A DNA stretch of 64,000 nucleotides from Struthio camelus (Eukaryota > Chordata > Aves > Struthioniformes > Struthionidae), in NCBI RefSeq assembly GCF_040807025.1, contig NC_090944.1, forward strand, positions 1,764,068 through 1,828,067, read 5' to 3'. The notes below the pieces were generated by a model. That model searched no databases and was not told where the DNA came from. It saw nothing but the letters and a program-made list of their open reading frames with translations. Below are positions 1 to 29,183 of the stretch, in pieces (the stretch's first letter is position 1; each line of letters opens with the position of its first letter). Made by a program: the position numbers and the translations under genes.

Positions 1-2065
1 TTAATAGACGATGTTTGACACCTTAGGGGGTGTTTTTGTTATGGAAGAAGTTCACTGATGAAGTGCACGTGCAGAAGTAACGGGTGAAGTCATTCTTCTA
101 AGATTCCAGCTCATCTTCAGGCTTCTCACTAAAATGAATGACAAGTGTTATCTACTGACGTGTACAGGATTATTGAGACTGGTAGTTGTGAAAGGAGCAG
201 CTAAGTGCTTTGGTCTTACAAGGAGTTAATATTTTAAAGGATATCCTCTCAGTGAGAATTGTTAATAAAGAAAGCTGATGTTCTAAATTGCAACTCTCTG
301 CAAGGAGGCTCCTCTATAGGATACGTAAGCCCTGATTTAGAAGTAAAGAGGAAAGCTAGAGATATCTGAGAATGTTATAACTTTGTTGTTGTTAAATAGT
401 TAGTTAAAGGTCACAAATTCTGCAGAGGTATACCATGCCATGGACTTTTCCTCCTGGCTATTTGGAATTAGACGAGTTGTTCAAGTGCTCAGTATTATGT
501 GTTTGGGCTGGCTGCATTTGAAACATGTCTGTTACTATGTAAACAGCTTTGTGTGTATGAAAGGTTGGTATTTTCAGTGCACACAATCTTAATCTACCTT
601 TGCCGTCTGGTTCCTCTTCCCCCTTGTGACCCGAGGGAAAAGAAGGGGGGTGATTCTGGTCACACTTTGTTCTCCTGAGGAACATGAAATGGGTTAGTAC
701 TGTAAGCAGGAATACTGGATACAAGGATCTTTTGCCTGTTTAGTTCTATTAGGACTTCTCCTGTGAAGTAGTGTTAATACTGTTGGAGTGAAAGCACACT
801 TGGATTAGACCTTCCAAGAAGCTTCTCATGTCAGGTTTCAAAATACGTCAGTTATCCACTTAAGTGATGCGTTGTGCTGTGACTGCTGGAACTTTTCTGC
901 CGGTCTTACGGATATCTTTGACATATCGTTTCCTTACTGTAATGGACATTGGCAGTAGTTCAGTAATTGAACTGCTTGGATATTTTTGCTCATTCAATAT
1001 TCCTTGAGAAAGCATTGGCACTGCGTTCTGCCTTGCAAAGCTGATTCCCTGTATATGTGATTCTACTTTTACTTGCGCCTTGAGCATTAGCATGGCCTCG
1101 CTTCAGTTTTCCCATTGTGATATCTTGTTTATATGTGCTTGGTATATAGTCTGAGTCCTGTTTCACTGCATGAGCGTGCTGCCAGCTTTTCTGTGAGGTA
1201 CTTTGCAGAAAGATCTAAGACCAAAGCTGACACATAGTCTTGCTCTGATGTTTTCAACATCAGAGGAACAGCGTGATGCTAGAGATCTCTAATTTCCCTT
1301 TGTTTTTTAACCCAGTAACTCCTCTGAAAATAAACAAAATATAAGCCAGAGGGCTTCTTACTAACTTCTTAGTTATTTGGCTTTGTGGTGGTTGAAAGCA
1401 TAATTGCAGTTCTTAAAGAGACTTGCTTGTCTGCAATAACACTATGCAGACCAACCCTGCAACACCAAAAAATTAAAAGTACTGTCAACTGGAGCCGCTT
1501 TCAGCACATGAAGCTCGATTGTTGGCAGCTTTAGACCTGGGTGTTTTTGTTGTCCCATAATGTTTTGGCCTACGTACCATCATTTTTATAAATGTGTTTG
1601 TCTAGAGCATATGAAACCTGGCACCTCTAAGTGTGGGACAGGAAGCTGATTCTTTTCCCAGGTCATTGAATATAACTTAACCGACATTCAATAGATTAAT
1701 GTCCTTCGCTAGAAGAATCCAGGTTGCAAAACATTGCTTGGTCCTTGTCAGAACAGAAGACTTCCTAATAAGACTACAGGAATAAAATGGAAGGGGAAAA
1801 ATAACTAGTGTTGGGGAGGGGTGGCGGGGGTGGAAGAGCTATCTCAAGCTGTAGCTGTTGTCTCATTCCACTAACAGGATATGAGCTCTTTAGTCTAGAG
1901 AATGATTTCTAGCAGTCTTTGTTAGGACTGAGGAAAGCGTAGGTCAACTAGACGTGTAAACATTAGACTGGGCTTCCAGCAGCCTGGAGATAGAAAGGTA
2001 AAGTAGGTATTTACTGTTTGTTGGAGGAGGTGTGTATGTAAACCTGTCTCTTGATCTCATTTTAG
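1..2065 (+). other. RAB10 intron, left part
   Basis: This is AT-rich intronic sequence upstream of the NKCD exon. I see no second gene, RNA gene or recognisable transposon. The short open frames here have no family resemblance. Confidence 0.8.
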
Positions 2066-2155
2066 CATGCCAATGAAGATGTGGAGAGGATGCTGTTAGG
2101 AAACAAGTGTGACATGGAAGATAAAAGAGTTGTCCCTAAAGCAAAAGGAGAACAG
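2066..2155 (+). CDS. RAB10: RAB10 coding exon with NKCD box
   Basis: This 90-bp, phase-0 exon begins [16 protein letters not shown] and ends KAKGEQ. It is preceded by TTTAG and followed by GTGAG. The NKCD motif contacts the guanine base. Confidence 0.96.
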
Positions 2156-5100
2156 GTGAGTGTTGGACAAAAACTTGCTTATCAAAGTAAGCAAATCAGT
2201 GCCAGAACTTCCCACCATCTCCTGATTGTTTAGATGCCACAATGGGATATGCCGGAGAACAAACAAAATAGCTGGATTTACTAATGATTTATAAGTCTAG
2301 GGAATGTTTTCTCAGCAGCTGCATTGTGAACAACTGCCACACATGGAATGAGTTCAGCTGCAGTTTCTGCTTTCTTTGGTAACTAAAATTTGGCAGGCAT
2401 CCTTTTGTTAAGTTGCTTGTCATGTGACAGGTTTGTATGCTATCTATCATCTTACGTCCAGGCATTGACTTGTGATTTAACACACTTTAATTGCTGTCCT
2501 TTAGTCATTAAGTTCTGAATCTTCTTCTGTGACAGTTTGCCTGACTTCACCTCCTGTTTGCTGCACTAAAAGAATATTATACGCTTATAAATTTTGCTAG
2601 TCCCAAAGTTATAGCAGCACCAATACAGTAACTCTACAGTAATGCTAACCTTCTGCTTTCTTTTTTTGGTTTAGATTGCTAGGGAGCATGGTATTAGGTT
2701 TTTCGAAACTAGTGCGAAAGCAAATATAAACATTGAGAAGGCATTCCTCACATTAGCAGAAGACATTCTTCGAAAGGTAAGTGCTGACAGGTTTTGTTTA
2801 TCTGATCATTTGAAAAAATATCCTAAAATTTCAGCTGCTGTTGCTTTTGAAATTTACCTGAATCGTTGCAGCTTGTTTTGGTACCCTAAGATCAACAAGT
2901 CCTTGAAGGAGGACTATTATACATTTAAAGCTTCTAATACTTGTTTGATGGCTCATTAGTACAGAGGTACTGCCGAGAGGGAGTAACGTACATCAAAGAG
3001 CGAAGGAATCTGAACTAGTAGTAGTTCAGTCTTAAACTCGTAATTGTATTGTAGATGACTTGGAGATAAAACATTTGAATTGATCTAGAAGGGAGTTGTC
3101 CTTTCCCTCTCACCTTCTTTGTTTCCTGCTGCCTGGACAGGGAATTTGAATGTTTATGACTCCCTGTCCAGGATGCCTGAAGTTAAATCCTGAGGAGAGC
3201 AGAGTTCACGGAGCCCATGATCACTGCTGTTCAGTCTGCGTGAGGTGGGCCACAGGGCTTCCTTGAATTTCTCTTGTGACTAGAAAGTGTCGTAGTAAAC
3301 TGCTTGATCATAGTTTTAAAATTGGCAGTGATGGCGAATCTATGGGTGCCTCCGTAAACTGTTCTGTGGGTTACGCTTTAAAACTTACTGTTTTAAAATG
3401 TGAACTTTATTTCTGCTGTGCCTCATTTCATTGTGTAGTTACTGAATCCTGTCGTGATCCCTTTCTTAGATAAAGGAAACCTCTGCCTTTTCCCCTCTTC
3501 TGCCCCTCCAACTTGGTGCTTGCTGGTTTATTAGTTAGCGCCTTCAGTCGTCTCCATCAATGCACGATGTTCTTTAAAAGCTCTAAGTATCTGTCAGGAG
3601 TGATTTAGATATGGTTGACAGATGAAACAGATGGACTAGATCTGTGACTTCCTACCCTGTTTTTAATGGTTAGCTCTTTCAACCTCAGTATTTTGTTGGA
3701 TGCTGTCACTGGAAGCTTATTTTGTAACTGTAAGAAGAACACGGACAATCAGTTCTTCTTGTGGTTAGTTCTCCATCCTGTAAAGTATGGCCTACTGTAA
3801 AGACGGCTATCTTTTCTGAGTTGCATACCCAAATCTTCCTAGATCCGGAGCTGCAAGACACCGCTATAGTTGAGAGTACAGGGTTGGAGGCAGGGTACCC
3901 TTGAAAGCTTTCATGAGTAGAAAGTGTTTTGGCTTCTAATAGCTCCCGCTGTTTGTTGTGAGATCGGGATGATCTGGATATGCAGGTGGCTCCCAGGGCT
4001 GGTTTCAGTTAGCTTATGTTCTCCCATAGCCAAGGACTTGATTTACACAGTAACCTCTGTGCTAGCACGTCCCAGCTTATGATCAGGTTGTGTCTCTTCA
4101 GCGCAGGAGCTGTATGGAGTTTGAGAGACGTGGGCTGGCCAACTCTAACATATGTGCTTTGTTCCTAAATGACTTTATGTGTTTTCTTTGTGCTCCAACT
4201 TACTCGGCAGTAGGGACTACCCAGTATAGAGACTTTACCTTCGTTACTGTCTTCTGCTCCTTTACTGCACGAACGCTATTGATAATATTCTGAGTTAATT
4301 GATGAAGAGTTTAGCGCGAGGTCAATGCTGAGTCTTTTCACGACCCTCTTCAATACGTATCTGCTTAACAGCTTCTTGTTTGTCGTTCTGATTTTGACTT
4401 GTTGCTTACTCAGTTCTTGACAGGCTTTATGGGAGGAATTGGATGCAAATCGTTGGCCAGTGGTAAACAGAAGGGTCGACCAGCAACCCTTAGTTGACCC
4501 TCAGGATCTTTAAAATTGTACTTTGGGCCTCTCTTTGCTTATATGAAGAAGAGGGGGACTTAACTTTTGCGGGGCTGAGATAAAGGAGAATAAGAAAAGG
4601 AGTATAGATGCAGTATTCTCATGAATGTTTAGATTAGTATCTAAACAGCTGAAAATGGATGGTAGCGTCTGATCAAAACCACTTGACTTAAATTTGGTTA
4701 GACCAAAGCAAAAATTAACATCCCGTGACGCAGACAAGCCTGTTTGTACACTGCCTCAAACCAGTGTCCTGAGTAACTGGAAGGAAGGTGCTTTTGAACA
4801 GCCCTTCTTTATCCATAAATTACTCTGTGGCTTTTTAAGGTCATTAGTTCGCGTAATTTAACTATATCTTGTGTTAGTTGTACGCTATGATTTACTTACT
4901 CCACCAGAGTCCAAGTGTCAGTTCTAAAAGCAGGATCTAGAAGTAGTTTTAGTTTACTTTGGGGTGGGCCAAGGTCAAAAGTTTGTTCCAGATTTCCAGC
5001 TGTTGTTGATCTAAAACAAAACCAAAAACCCCACAGATTGGTTTTGCACACTTTTGCTGACAGGGGGAGGAGGATTGCCTACGTTTTAATGGAGGTGTTT

Positions 5101-5310
5101 GTCCACAGTTTACGTATGATACTGTTTGGTGATGTAAGTCTTTGTAAGCCTCTTCCGCGCTGAATACTTACTCTGTCGCAGAATGTCGCAAGAGCTATCT
5201 AACTTTTTTTACTTGTCTCATTGCAGACCCCTGTAAAAGAGCCCAACAGTGAAAATGTAGATATCAGCAGTGGAGGTGGGGTGACAGGCTGGAAGAGCAA
5301 GTGTTGCTGA
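2066..5310 (+). CDS. RAB10: RAB10, 3' part (three terminal coding exons)
   Basis: RAB10 is a small Rab-family GTPase that drives exocytic and endosomal traffic, for example GLUT4 vesicle delivery and basolateral recycling. Three exons join in frame: 2066-2155, 2675-2776 and 5227-5310, giving 30, 34 and 27 codons plus a TGA stop. If the protein has the usual 200 residues, these are about residues 110-200. Visible motifs are the guanine-specificity NKCD box, the ETSAK box, and a C-terminal Cys-Cys that would be geranylgeranylated. The tail [18 protein letters not shown] separates RAB10 from RAB8 and RAB13. All introns have GT/AG ends. The 5' exons, with P-loop and switch regions, lie left of the window. 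Compared with the human protein as I remember it, only conservative changes are seen. Confidence 0.97.
2675..2776 (+). CDS. RAB10: RAB10 coding exon with ETSAK box
   Basis: This 102-bp, phase-0 exon runs from [15 protein letters not shown] to LAEDILRK, with a TTTAG acceptor and a GTAAG donor. Confidence 0.96.
2777..5226 (+). other. Last RAB10 intron
   Basis: A 2.45-kb intron between the ETSAK exon and the last coding exon. Nothing recognisable beyond unique intronic sequence. Open frames at 3276-3473, 4090-4293 and 4915-5163 look like chance. Confidence 0.8.
5227..5310 (+). CDS. RAB10: RAB10 terminal coding exon (hypervariable tail, CC prenylation site)
   Basis: It encodes 27 residues of the Rab hypervariable tail, ending GWKSKCC and TGA. 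The twin cysteines are the expected double prenylation site. The acceptor is TTGCAG. Confidence 0.97.
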   Translation, partial: TPVKEPNSENVDISSGGGVTGWKSKCC

Positions 5311-8300
5311 ACGTTCTCCTATATCACCAATCGCCATCCACCGCCCCTTTTTTCTCGCTGCAAAACAAACCACTCTGCCCGTTTTTAACCTTAAACCAAT
5401 GTTTTGTTCCTCATCTTAACAAGCTGCTGTCTCCCTTTGTCTTTCTGTTTAGGACAGCTTGCGTACTATAATTTTCTCAACAACATGTATAGGAAAATCA
5501 TGTCCGTGACTTCATTTTTAATGTACCTGCTCAACTTACCACTACTTTTTGGTTGTATTATAGTCCCGTTCTTCCTGACATTAAAACATATAGCAATCAT
5601 ATTCAACTCTATTCTGCAAATTGTATAAGAATAAAAGTTAGAATTAACAATTTATTTTGTACAACAGTGGAATTTTCTGTCATGGATAATGTGCTTGAGT
5701 CACCATATTCTCTAGATACATCAGCAAAAGAGCCAGGAAAACACTCATTTTCGCCTTGAGTATGTGAGTGGGGTTTATTTTGTCCTGTGCCTTATGTGGA
5801 AAGAAACTTTTGTTTTTCACTTTTTCTTTTTCTCCCCCCCTCCCCTTCTGGTGGAAGCATGTGCAGGAGACATACCATCCATACTTGACCATTTTAAAAT
5901 ACTGAACTCTTTTGTGATTGCTTTCTGTACTTGTTGGTGTAATGCATCGAGGACAAAGGGTGGTGCAAAAAAAATACTACATTTAATCTGCTCTGTCTCC
6001 TTTTTGGTGATCTAGCCATTCAGAACTGTTCCTGCTGCCATTTTTTTTTTCTCACTTGCAACTCTTTCCTTTTGCCTGCATGCTGCTTTTATTTGCTTTT
6101 CTTCATGGTGTGATGTGTTAATTAAAAGGATGGCAACGTGGTATGTTTGCCAAAAATTTAATACAAAGCACTGACTTAGCTTTCAAGATAAAATGTTGAA
6201 GATACCTACTAATTTCCCTCTAGCCAATGTCAGTTCACTAGTATATCTTCTCTCTCCTCCTGCATAGCCATTGGGTTTTATGATATGGAAGAGTTATTTG
6301 CATGCACTAGTTTTCTATGGAGGGTGATGTGGTTGTCTACTTTATGTGTATGAATATAAGATGCAATTCCCAAACTGACAGCAGTTGACATGAACTTAAA
6401 AGTTCTCTCTTACTGTTAGCCTCTCCAACAGGTGGCTCGGTAGCCTAGCAAAAGGCCAAGTAAAACTAGATTTAAAAAAAAAAAACCAAAACGTTGGCAG
6501 TTGAATTTATTGCCTCCCTGAAAACTTTCCATTTCCCAGCGTTAAAAGCTCTGTGAGTCGTTTGTACTTCAGTCAGTCTTGCGCTCACTCCAGAAGTAAT
6601 GGGTATGGAGCGGGTGATCCACGGAGGGCTTTTGAGTCCCTGCGGTATTAACTTGCTTTTCCAGTTTGCCGCCTTGCTTTGCCTGTAGATAAGGGCATGC
6701 TAGCTGTGCTGCTCGTGTCCTAGTGAGGCACCTGCGTTCGGATAATTGAACGGCTTCCTTCGTTTCCGAAAGAAAAGGGGGTTGATGACTGCCAGTCTGA
6801 CTCTTTGGACTGCTCCTGTTGAACTGGATGTTCAGTCTGCAACAGCGTTTGTGCTTTCACTTGCCTTGCGTTTAAAATACTACGTAGGAGAACTTCTCCA
6901 GCCAAGGACACACGGATATTTTAAACAGACACCTCCCCTCCTCCCCCCCACCCCGCCAAAAGCCTCCCATTCTACTTTAAAGTTGGACAAGCTCGTGCCT
7001 GACTCTTGTCCGCTTGGTTTTTGGACTTTTCTCCGGTAAATAATTAAAGTAGTAAATAATGCTGATTTAACTCTAATGAGATGACAGTGTTTTAACATTG
7101 AAATTCTAGTTTTGACCTGCTTTCCGTGTAGTAACTTTACTGATGTGTCTCCCTTTTCCTCTGTATTTTGGCATTTTGTCTCTGTACTTGTTAACCCTTC
7201 CCAGTTGAGTGGCTGTTGGGCTAGGGCAGGACACTGGGACGCTAGTTGATAAAATCGACGTGGTTTTGTTTCTCACGTGCGAAGCCTGTTGGTCAGCGTT
7301 GTAAATAGACTATGGCTACCTTTTTGTTAAAGCTGCACTTTCTAACGTTATCAAAAAGGGAAAATGGAGAAATATACATCAATTTTGGTTTTTGTTTTTG
7401 TTTTTTTTTTGTATAATCTTTGTTTTAAACGTGAGCTTTTTATTTGCGTAAAGGGGGCCCGGCTCCTTCTGTGTAAGTCTGGTGGGATCCTTTGTAGAAG
7501 CTGTGTTCGCTGAAACCGAACAGAGAACAGTCCACTCTCTGGTACTACTAGCTAAATACTCAGTTTCATATTCTACTTAACAAGTTAATAAACTGAAATA
7601 TTTCTAGATGGTCTACTTATGTTCATATAAAAACATGAATTTTAACTATGTGGCTTGGCTTTCTTTTATTTGTGGAGTGCAAGGCCCAGCTGAGGAGGAG
7701 TGAGCAACCAGAGTAAATGCCTGTGCTAAGTAATAGTCGTGTTGGAGGAATTTGCAGTAACTTTATTTCTGCTGGTATCTGAATTTACTGCTAGCTAGCA
7801 AACTAACTGCTTGTGAAACCTGTCCTTGGAAGACACCCCCCTCCCCAGTCCTGCGTGTGGAATAAAGCCTAAGGCCGGCATAGAAAACAGTCAGAAAAGG
7901 AGCTTTCCATGTGCCTCTTTCCGACAGTGGAGTCATCTGGATGCTGCAGTGCTGAAGTCCGTTTTACCGTTGATTTACCCTGATGCGCATTTAACCCGGC
8001 TGCACCCCGGGTAACCCGTGCCGGTGGGAGGTGTGCTTTTAATGTAATCGGCCATCAGAGGAATAGCAGTGCTACCTTTTGTCACGGCAAAAAAAAATAA
8101 AAATGTAACTTAATTAAATTGGTAATGATAAACTAAAAACTGAAGTGGAATCTATTGTACAAGTGTGTTAACCGTTTTATATTTAGTACTTAAATGTAGC
8201 CTTGGCTCGCGTGGAGCGAGCCCTTGGAGTTACGGTCAGGATCAGGCAGGCTAAAATGACAAGGGCTCCGGTGCCTGGCAGGGGTGAAAGCTGCACTTCG

Positions 8301-8535
8301 TATTATTGGACTTGGATCGTGGAAAAAGAGCATCAATTTCTAAGGTCTAGGATTAATTCCCATGCCTACAATTTTTTTTTTTTTACTTACTCTTTTTAAT
8401 ATTTTTGCTACTCCACTCTGGCTTTTTATTTAAAACACATTCTTTTGTACCACTTACTGTATCAAATTGTATAAAAGATCACTGTCCCATTCTTGGTCAT
8501 ACCAAGAGCAAATAAAAGCTTTTATAAACTTGCAT
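5311..8535 (+). other. RAB10: RAB10 3' untranslated region
   Basis: About 3.2 kb of AT-rich sequence between the RAB10 stop and a canonical AATAAA at 8511. Earlier AATAAA hexamers at about 5630 and 7587 could give shorter isoforms. Several T-rich and TA-rich runs are present. No open frame here resembles a protein family. Confidence 0.8.
8511..8516 (+). terminator. Distal RAB10 polyadenylation signal
   Basis: This AATAAA is followed within 20-40 bases by a change to GC-rich, CpG-containing sequence. It overlaps a 14-bp perfect palindrome (8512-8525, AAAAGCTTTT core). Confidence 0.75.
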
Positions 8536-10019
8536 TTGTTACTTCCTGGGCCCTGTTAAACACACCTGAAGGTCTCGTTCGGCCCGCTCCACGTGAGAGC
8601 GGGGCTGGGCCTTGGCGCAGGGCGAGAGCCGGCCCCGGGTCCGTCCCTGGTGCCTGAGAGGTGAGTACCCGGCTGTAACCGGGGGGGGGGTCGCACGGGG
8701 CAGCACCCGGGGGTGCTCCGGGGCGGCTCGTCCCCGGAGAGGAGGTGGGCGAGCGGGGCTGGTGGGCGCCTGGGCCCAGGAGAGGAGCTTTGCAGCTCGC
8801 CTGGCAGCAGCCTGCGCCCCCTCGGGTGCGTTACTAGACGTTCAAAGCGCGAGGTCCTCTGTACCTCTAAGAAATCGCTTGAGGTTTTGGTATAGCCGCT
8901 CCTTTTCTCTCTCTTTTTTTTTTTTTTAAAAATAAAAAAGCTGTAGATGGTGGTTTTTCAAGGGTAGGACAACGGTACTTGGTGAAAGGAGGTGCCTGAG
9001 GCTGCTGAGACCGTGAATTCCTAGTTGTGTTGGGAGATGACGGGAGCGTTTTTGCGAAAGCATTAAATAAAAGCAGCTATTTCTACCTTTGCCTCTGAGC
9101 ATCTGTAAGTACGAGCCTGAAGGCAGTTAAGTGTGGCTTAAAACTGGCTTTCCCGTTTCACAGGGGCTTCCAGCGAGGGTGCGCTGTGCCGTTGCTCCTT
9201 GGCGCTGGCCCCTTGCTGTCGCTGAAGCGCCCTTACCGCTGAGCGGGAGAGCTGCAGGCGGGCTGGGGGGCCGTGCCCGGGGCCGGGGGGCATCGCCTGC
9301 CCCTGGGCTGGTCCTGCGGGGCTGCGGAGGGCCCTGCCTTCAAGGCCCCTTTGGAGCGGGTCGGAAACCTCCCTAAATGCTACCTGCTGGGTCAGACAAC
9401 TGCTGCTTATTTTAGTTCCCCAGCTCTGCAAACCTGCCCTCCCGGCTGGAGGCGCGGAGCAAGGGCAGCCGGCTGCCCGCGCCAGCACCCCAGGGTTATT
9501 TATGGAAGCGGTCAGCGTTTCTCCAGCAGGACGGGACGGGAGGGGGGCCGGGACCCCCACCCCTCCCGGCTTCAGGCCCGGTGTCCCCCGCCGTGCCGCT
9601 CTCGCCTCCTGCCTGGCGTCGCGCTGCCGGGAGATGGGGCTGCGAGGCAAAGCGGAGGCCCGGAGCCGGTGCGAGGCCGTCTGCCCGGGGTCCTGCCGTC
9701 GCTCCCCGGCTTTGGGAGGAAACCGGGACCCCCACGGGGCCCCTCCGCCCCGTGCCCGGCCCGCGCCCCTCTCCCTTTTCGCCTCCTGCTCGCCGGCCTC
9801 CCTGCCGCCGTGGCTTTTGAGGGGGGGCGAGCGGTGGGAATCGGGGCTCCGAGGGGCTGGCAGGGGCCCCGGGGGGGGCCGGCGCCGCGGGACCAGCCGC
9901 AGGGAAGGGGCCGCCACGCACGAATCCTTCCTGGCACCGCTGGGGGCAAAGTTGCCCCTTGTTTTCCAGGGAGGGACGTCCTCAGCCTGATGCACCGTCC
10001 TGCCCGACCCGGCGGCTGG
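8536..10019. other. GC-rich intergenic stretch between RAB10 and the GAREM2 repeats
   Basis: Composition jumps from AT-rich to GC-rich within 100 bp of the RAB10 poly(A) signal. The stretch has CpG-rich patches at about 8580-8850 and 9240-9960 and a T/A-rich strip at 8905-8945. No coding gene is convincing. A consensus splice donor at 8661 and an E-box at 8590 are treated as a finding. Confidence 0.6.
8590..8660 (+). promoter_or_regulatory. Possible promoter and untranslated first exon
   Basis: A CACGTG E-box (8590-8595) in CpG-rich sequence is followed 65 bp later by GAGAG|GTGAGTA, a near-perfect 5' splice site with its GT at 8661. This could be a non-coding RNA start or a distal GAREM2 5'UTR exon. 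Transcript evidence is absent, so this is inference from motifs only. Confidence 0.25.
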
Positions 10020-26923
<16,904 letters not shown>

Positions 26924-27410
26924 CCGGACGCCTGGGTCCCCCCCGCCCACGCCGGCTCTGCTGGCGAACTCGGTGCACCTCCCGGGCCGTTTGCCCCACG
27001 GCCGCGGCCTTGCCACCGGTCCTGCCTGGCCACCCTGGACCAGGAGCATCCACCGTGCCTCAAAGCCGAGCCAAGGAGGCTTCTTGGCCAGGGCTCCCAC
27101 GGAGCAGCGATAAGTCACGGCTCCCTTGTCCCCTCCCCGTCCCTTGGACTGAAATCTCCCCCTGCCCCACTCCGGGGTGCCCAGTGCCACCGGGCTGTCC
27201 CCTGCAGGGTCTTCTCCTCCTTCTCCTTCCTTGTGCCCCGTGGTCACTCGCCCCGTCCTCCCGGGGAGCTCGTCCCCACCCCAGCCCCTTTTCTGTTTTA
27301 ACACTGGACGGTAATTTTGGCCCCAAAGGGCTGGAAAATATTGAAGTTTGCTTTGACTGGTTTAACTTAATCCTTGTGGATTAGCGTAATAAAACGTACG
27401 GGAGAAAACG
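26924..27410 (+). other. GAREM2: GAREM2 3' untranslated region
   Basis: Short GC-rich 3'UTR between the TAG stop and an AATAAA at 27388. Composition becomes AT-richer over the last 100 bp. Confidence 0.75.
27388..27393 (+). terminator. GAREM2 polyadenylation signal
   Basis: AATAAA in GCGTAATAAAACG, about 465 bp after the stop codon and the only canonical hexamer in the 3'UTR. Confidence 0.75.
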
Positions 27411-28560
27411 AGCCACTGGAGAGGCCCCTTCCTTGGGGAGGCAGGGCGGAAAGGGGCCCTTGGGGAAGGTGGCTCGGGGCGCTGCTCGCCCCCATCCCAG
27501 TGCCCTGCACACCTTTGGCCACCCCACCTGGAGCGGGCGCGTGGAGGTGCCCCCTCCCCGGCACGTGGCCTGGGCCCTGCCCCGTGGCATCACCCCGGGA
27601 GCAGGTCGGTGCCCTTTCAAGGCCGGCCTCAGCCCTCGCGAAGCACCATCGTCCCCAAACCTCCCCGAAACAACACGCTGCAACCTCCAAGAGCTGGAGC
27701 AGCCCAGAGCCTTCACACCACCCACAGCTGCGGCTCGAATCCCTGAGTGGCCCTGGGCATGGTGGGGATCACCAAACCCGGTGGGGCCAGGCAGGAGAGG
27801 AAGGACCTCAGGGCAGCCCCCCCGAGGAGGGCCTGAGCCCCGAAGGCTCGGCCCCACGGCAGCACTGTTCCCAGGGAAGGGGCACCCGGGCAGGGACAAG
27901 GCTCCCGGGGATGCTGCTTCTCCTCTGGGGATAGGGCTGAATGTTGTTTTCCAGCTCTGCAAGCAGCCGGATGCCTCCCACGGCTTTACAGAGGACAGCA
28001 GAGGCAGGACGAGATTATGCGTCAGCCTGTTTTTATAGCGGTAACTTTGAGAAATGAGCGCAAACAGCACTTGAAAAGAGCAGCAGTGCCCAGGTCCTGG
28101 CCTGAGGTAAGACAGCCCTGCTCGGGCTACGGAGAAAGGCTGGAGCCCAGACAAGGCAGAGCTGTGGCCCCCCAGCACCGCAGTCGGCCCAGGAAGTGGA
28201 GGCCAGGCCAGCTCTGAAATTAGTGACAGGTGCACAGAGATTTAAAGCCTTTTAGTTTAAATTGAGCTCTCCCCAAGGGGGACCCTTCTGGCCTTTGGCT
28301 GCTTGATTTGCAATTACAGGAGGGTCCATCTGCCAGGATAACCCTGGCGGCAGTGCTCAGGGCCAGACAAAAGAGCTGGAGGCTCCTCGCAAGCATTGAT
28401 TGATGGCGGAGGTGACAGAACAGGTCTTTGTTCTGCGCTGCTACCCTCCCCTGCCTTTCCCCACCCTCTGGCAACCGCCGACTGCCTCTTTGTCGGTCTC
28501 ACAGCTCAGCACACTGCTGGCCAGCGTGGGCGGCCCCTAACACATCAAGAGGACCCCAGA
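27411..28560. other. Tail-to-tail intergenic gap between GAREM2 and HADHA
   Basis: About 1.15 kb of moderately GC-rich unique sequence. No gene, RNA gene or transposon is recognised. Open frames on both strands lack family resemblance. Confidence 0.7.
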
Positions 28561-28575
28561 GGATTGCCTGAACGC

Positions 28576-28581
28576 TTTATT
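28576..28581 (-). terminator. Distal HADHA polyadenylation signal candidate
   Basis: TTTATT on the plus strand, AATAAA read on the HADHA strand, about 460 bp after the HADHA stop. Confidence 0.5.
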
Positions 28582-28680
28582 TCCACCCCGAGTGGTTCCA
28601 TTCCTCAGTGCCTAGAGGCTGCTGCCCCAGCGAGACAGGATTAGAAGCAGGCATTGGAGTCCAGAGCCAGGAGATGGGGA

Positions 28681-28686
28681 TTTATT
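28681..28686 (-). terminator. Proximal HADHA polyadenylation signal candidate
   Basis: AATAAA on the minus strand about 350 bp after the HADHA stop. With the signal near 28576 it may give two 3' ends. Confidence 0.6.
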
Positions 28687-29037
28687 GTTGGAGGTTTATG
28701 GAAAGCAAGGCCTCAGAGCCAGCCGTGTCACGGATACTGCATGCCATGCTGCGAGTTCTGGCGAGTGCAACATGGAGGTGAATGCAGAAGAATTTCTCTT
28801 CCAACATGGAGACCCCAGGTCCATGCTGGCAGAGGACGGAAGTGCCCAACGTACAGTAGCTGATAAGGCACTTGAAATGACTACAAGCCACAAGGTAGTC
28901 CGCTGCTTCCCTCCTTCCTTCCTTGCCTGCCCCAGGTACGTTGCAGATGAACCTACAGAGAATCAGGTGTTGCTGGAGAGCCAGTGCCCTCAGCTCCGGC
29001 TGTCGGTGCATCACAGGCAGGAGGCAATGGGCCGCTC

Positions 29038-29183
29038 TCACTGGTGGAATTTCTTGCTTGGGTTGTTGGCATAGTCCAGCAGCAGCTGGCACGGCGTGAA
29101 CTGGCTTCCATAGACGGCCTCGTACTTCCGCAGCTTGTCCACCAGCTGCTTGGCTCCATACGAGTCTGCGTACCTGAAGGGAC
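29038..29183 (-). CDS. HADHA: HADHA exon 20 (C-terminus and stop)
   Basis: It encodes [18 protein letters not shown] to NNPSKKFHQ and TGA. The acceptor is TTGGTAG. Confidence 0.97.

Larger units (their letters stand above)
28560..29037 (-). other. HADHA: HADHA 3' untranslated region
   Basis: Sequence between the HADHA stop codon and the two AATAAA signals on the minus strand. No coding features are seen. Confidence 0.65.

Noticed and set aside
5404-8014. Small ORFs in the RAB10 3'UTR, including a hydrophobic one at 5404-5628
   Set aside because: Short, AT-rich, no homology recognised, and located after a well-supported stop codon.
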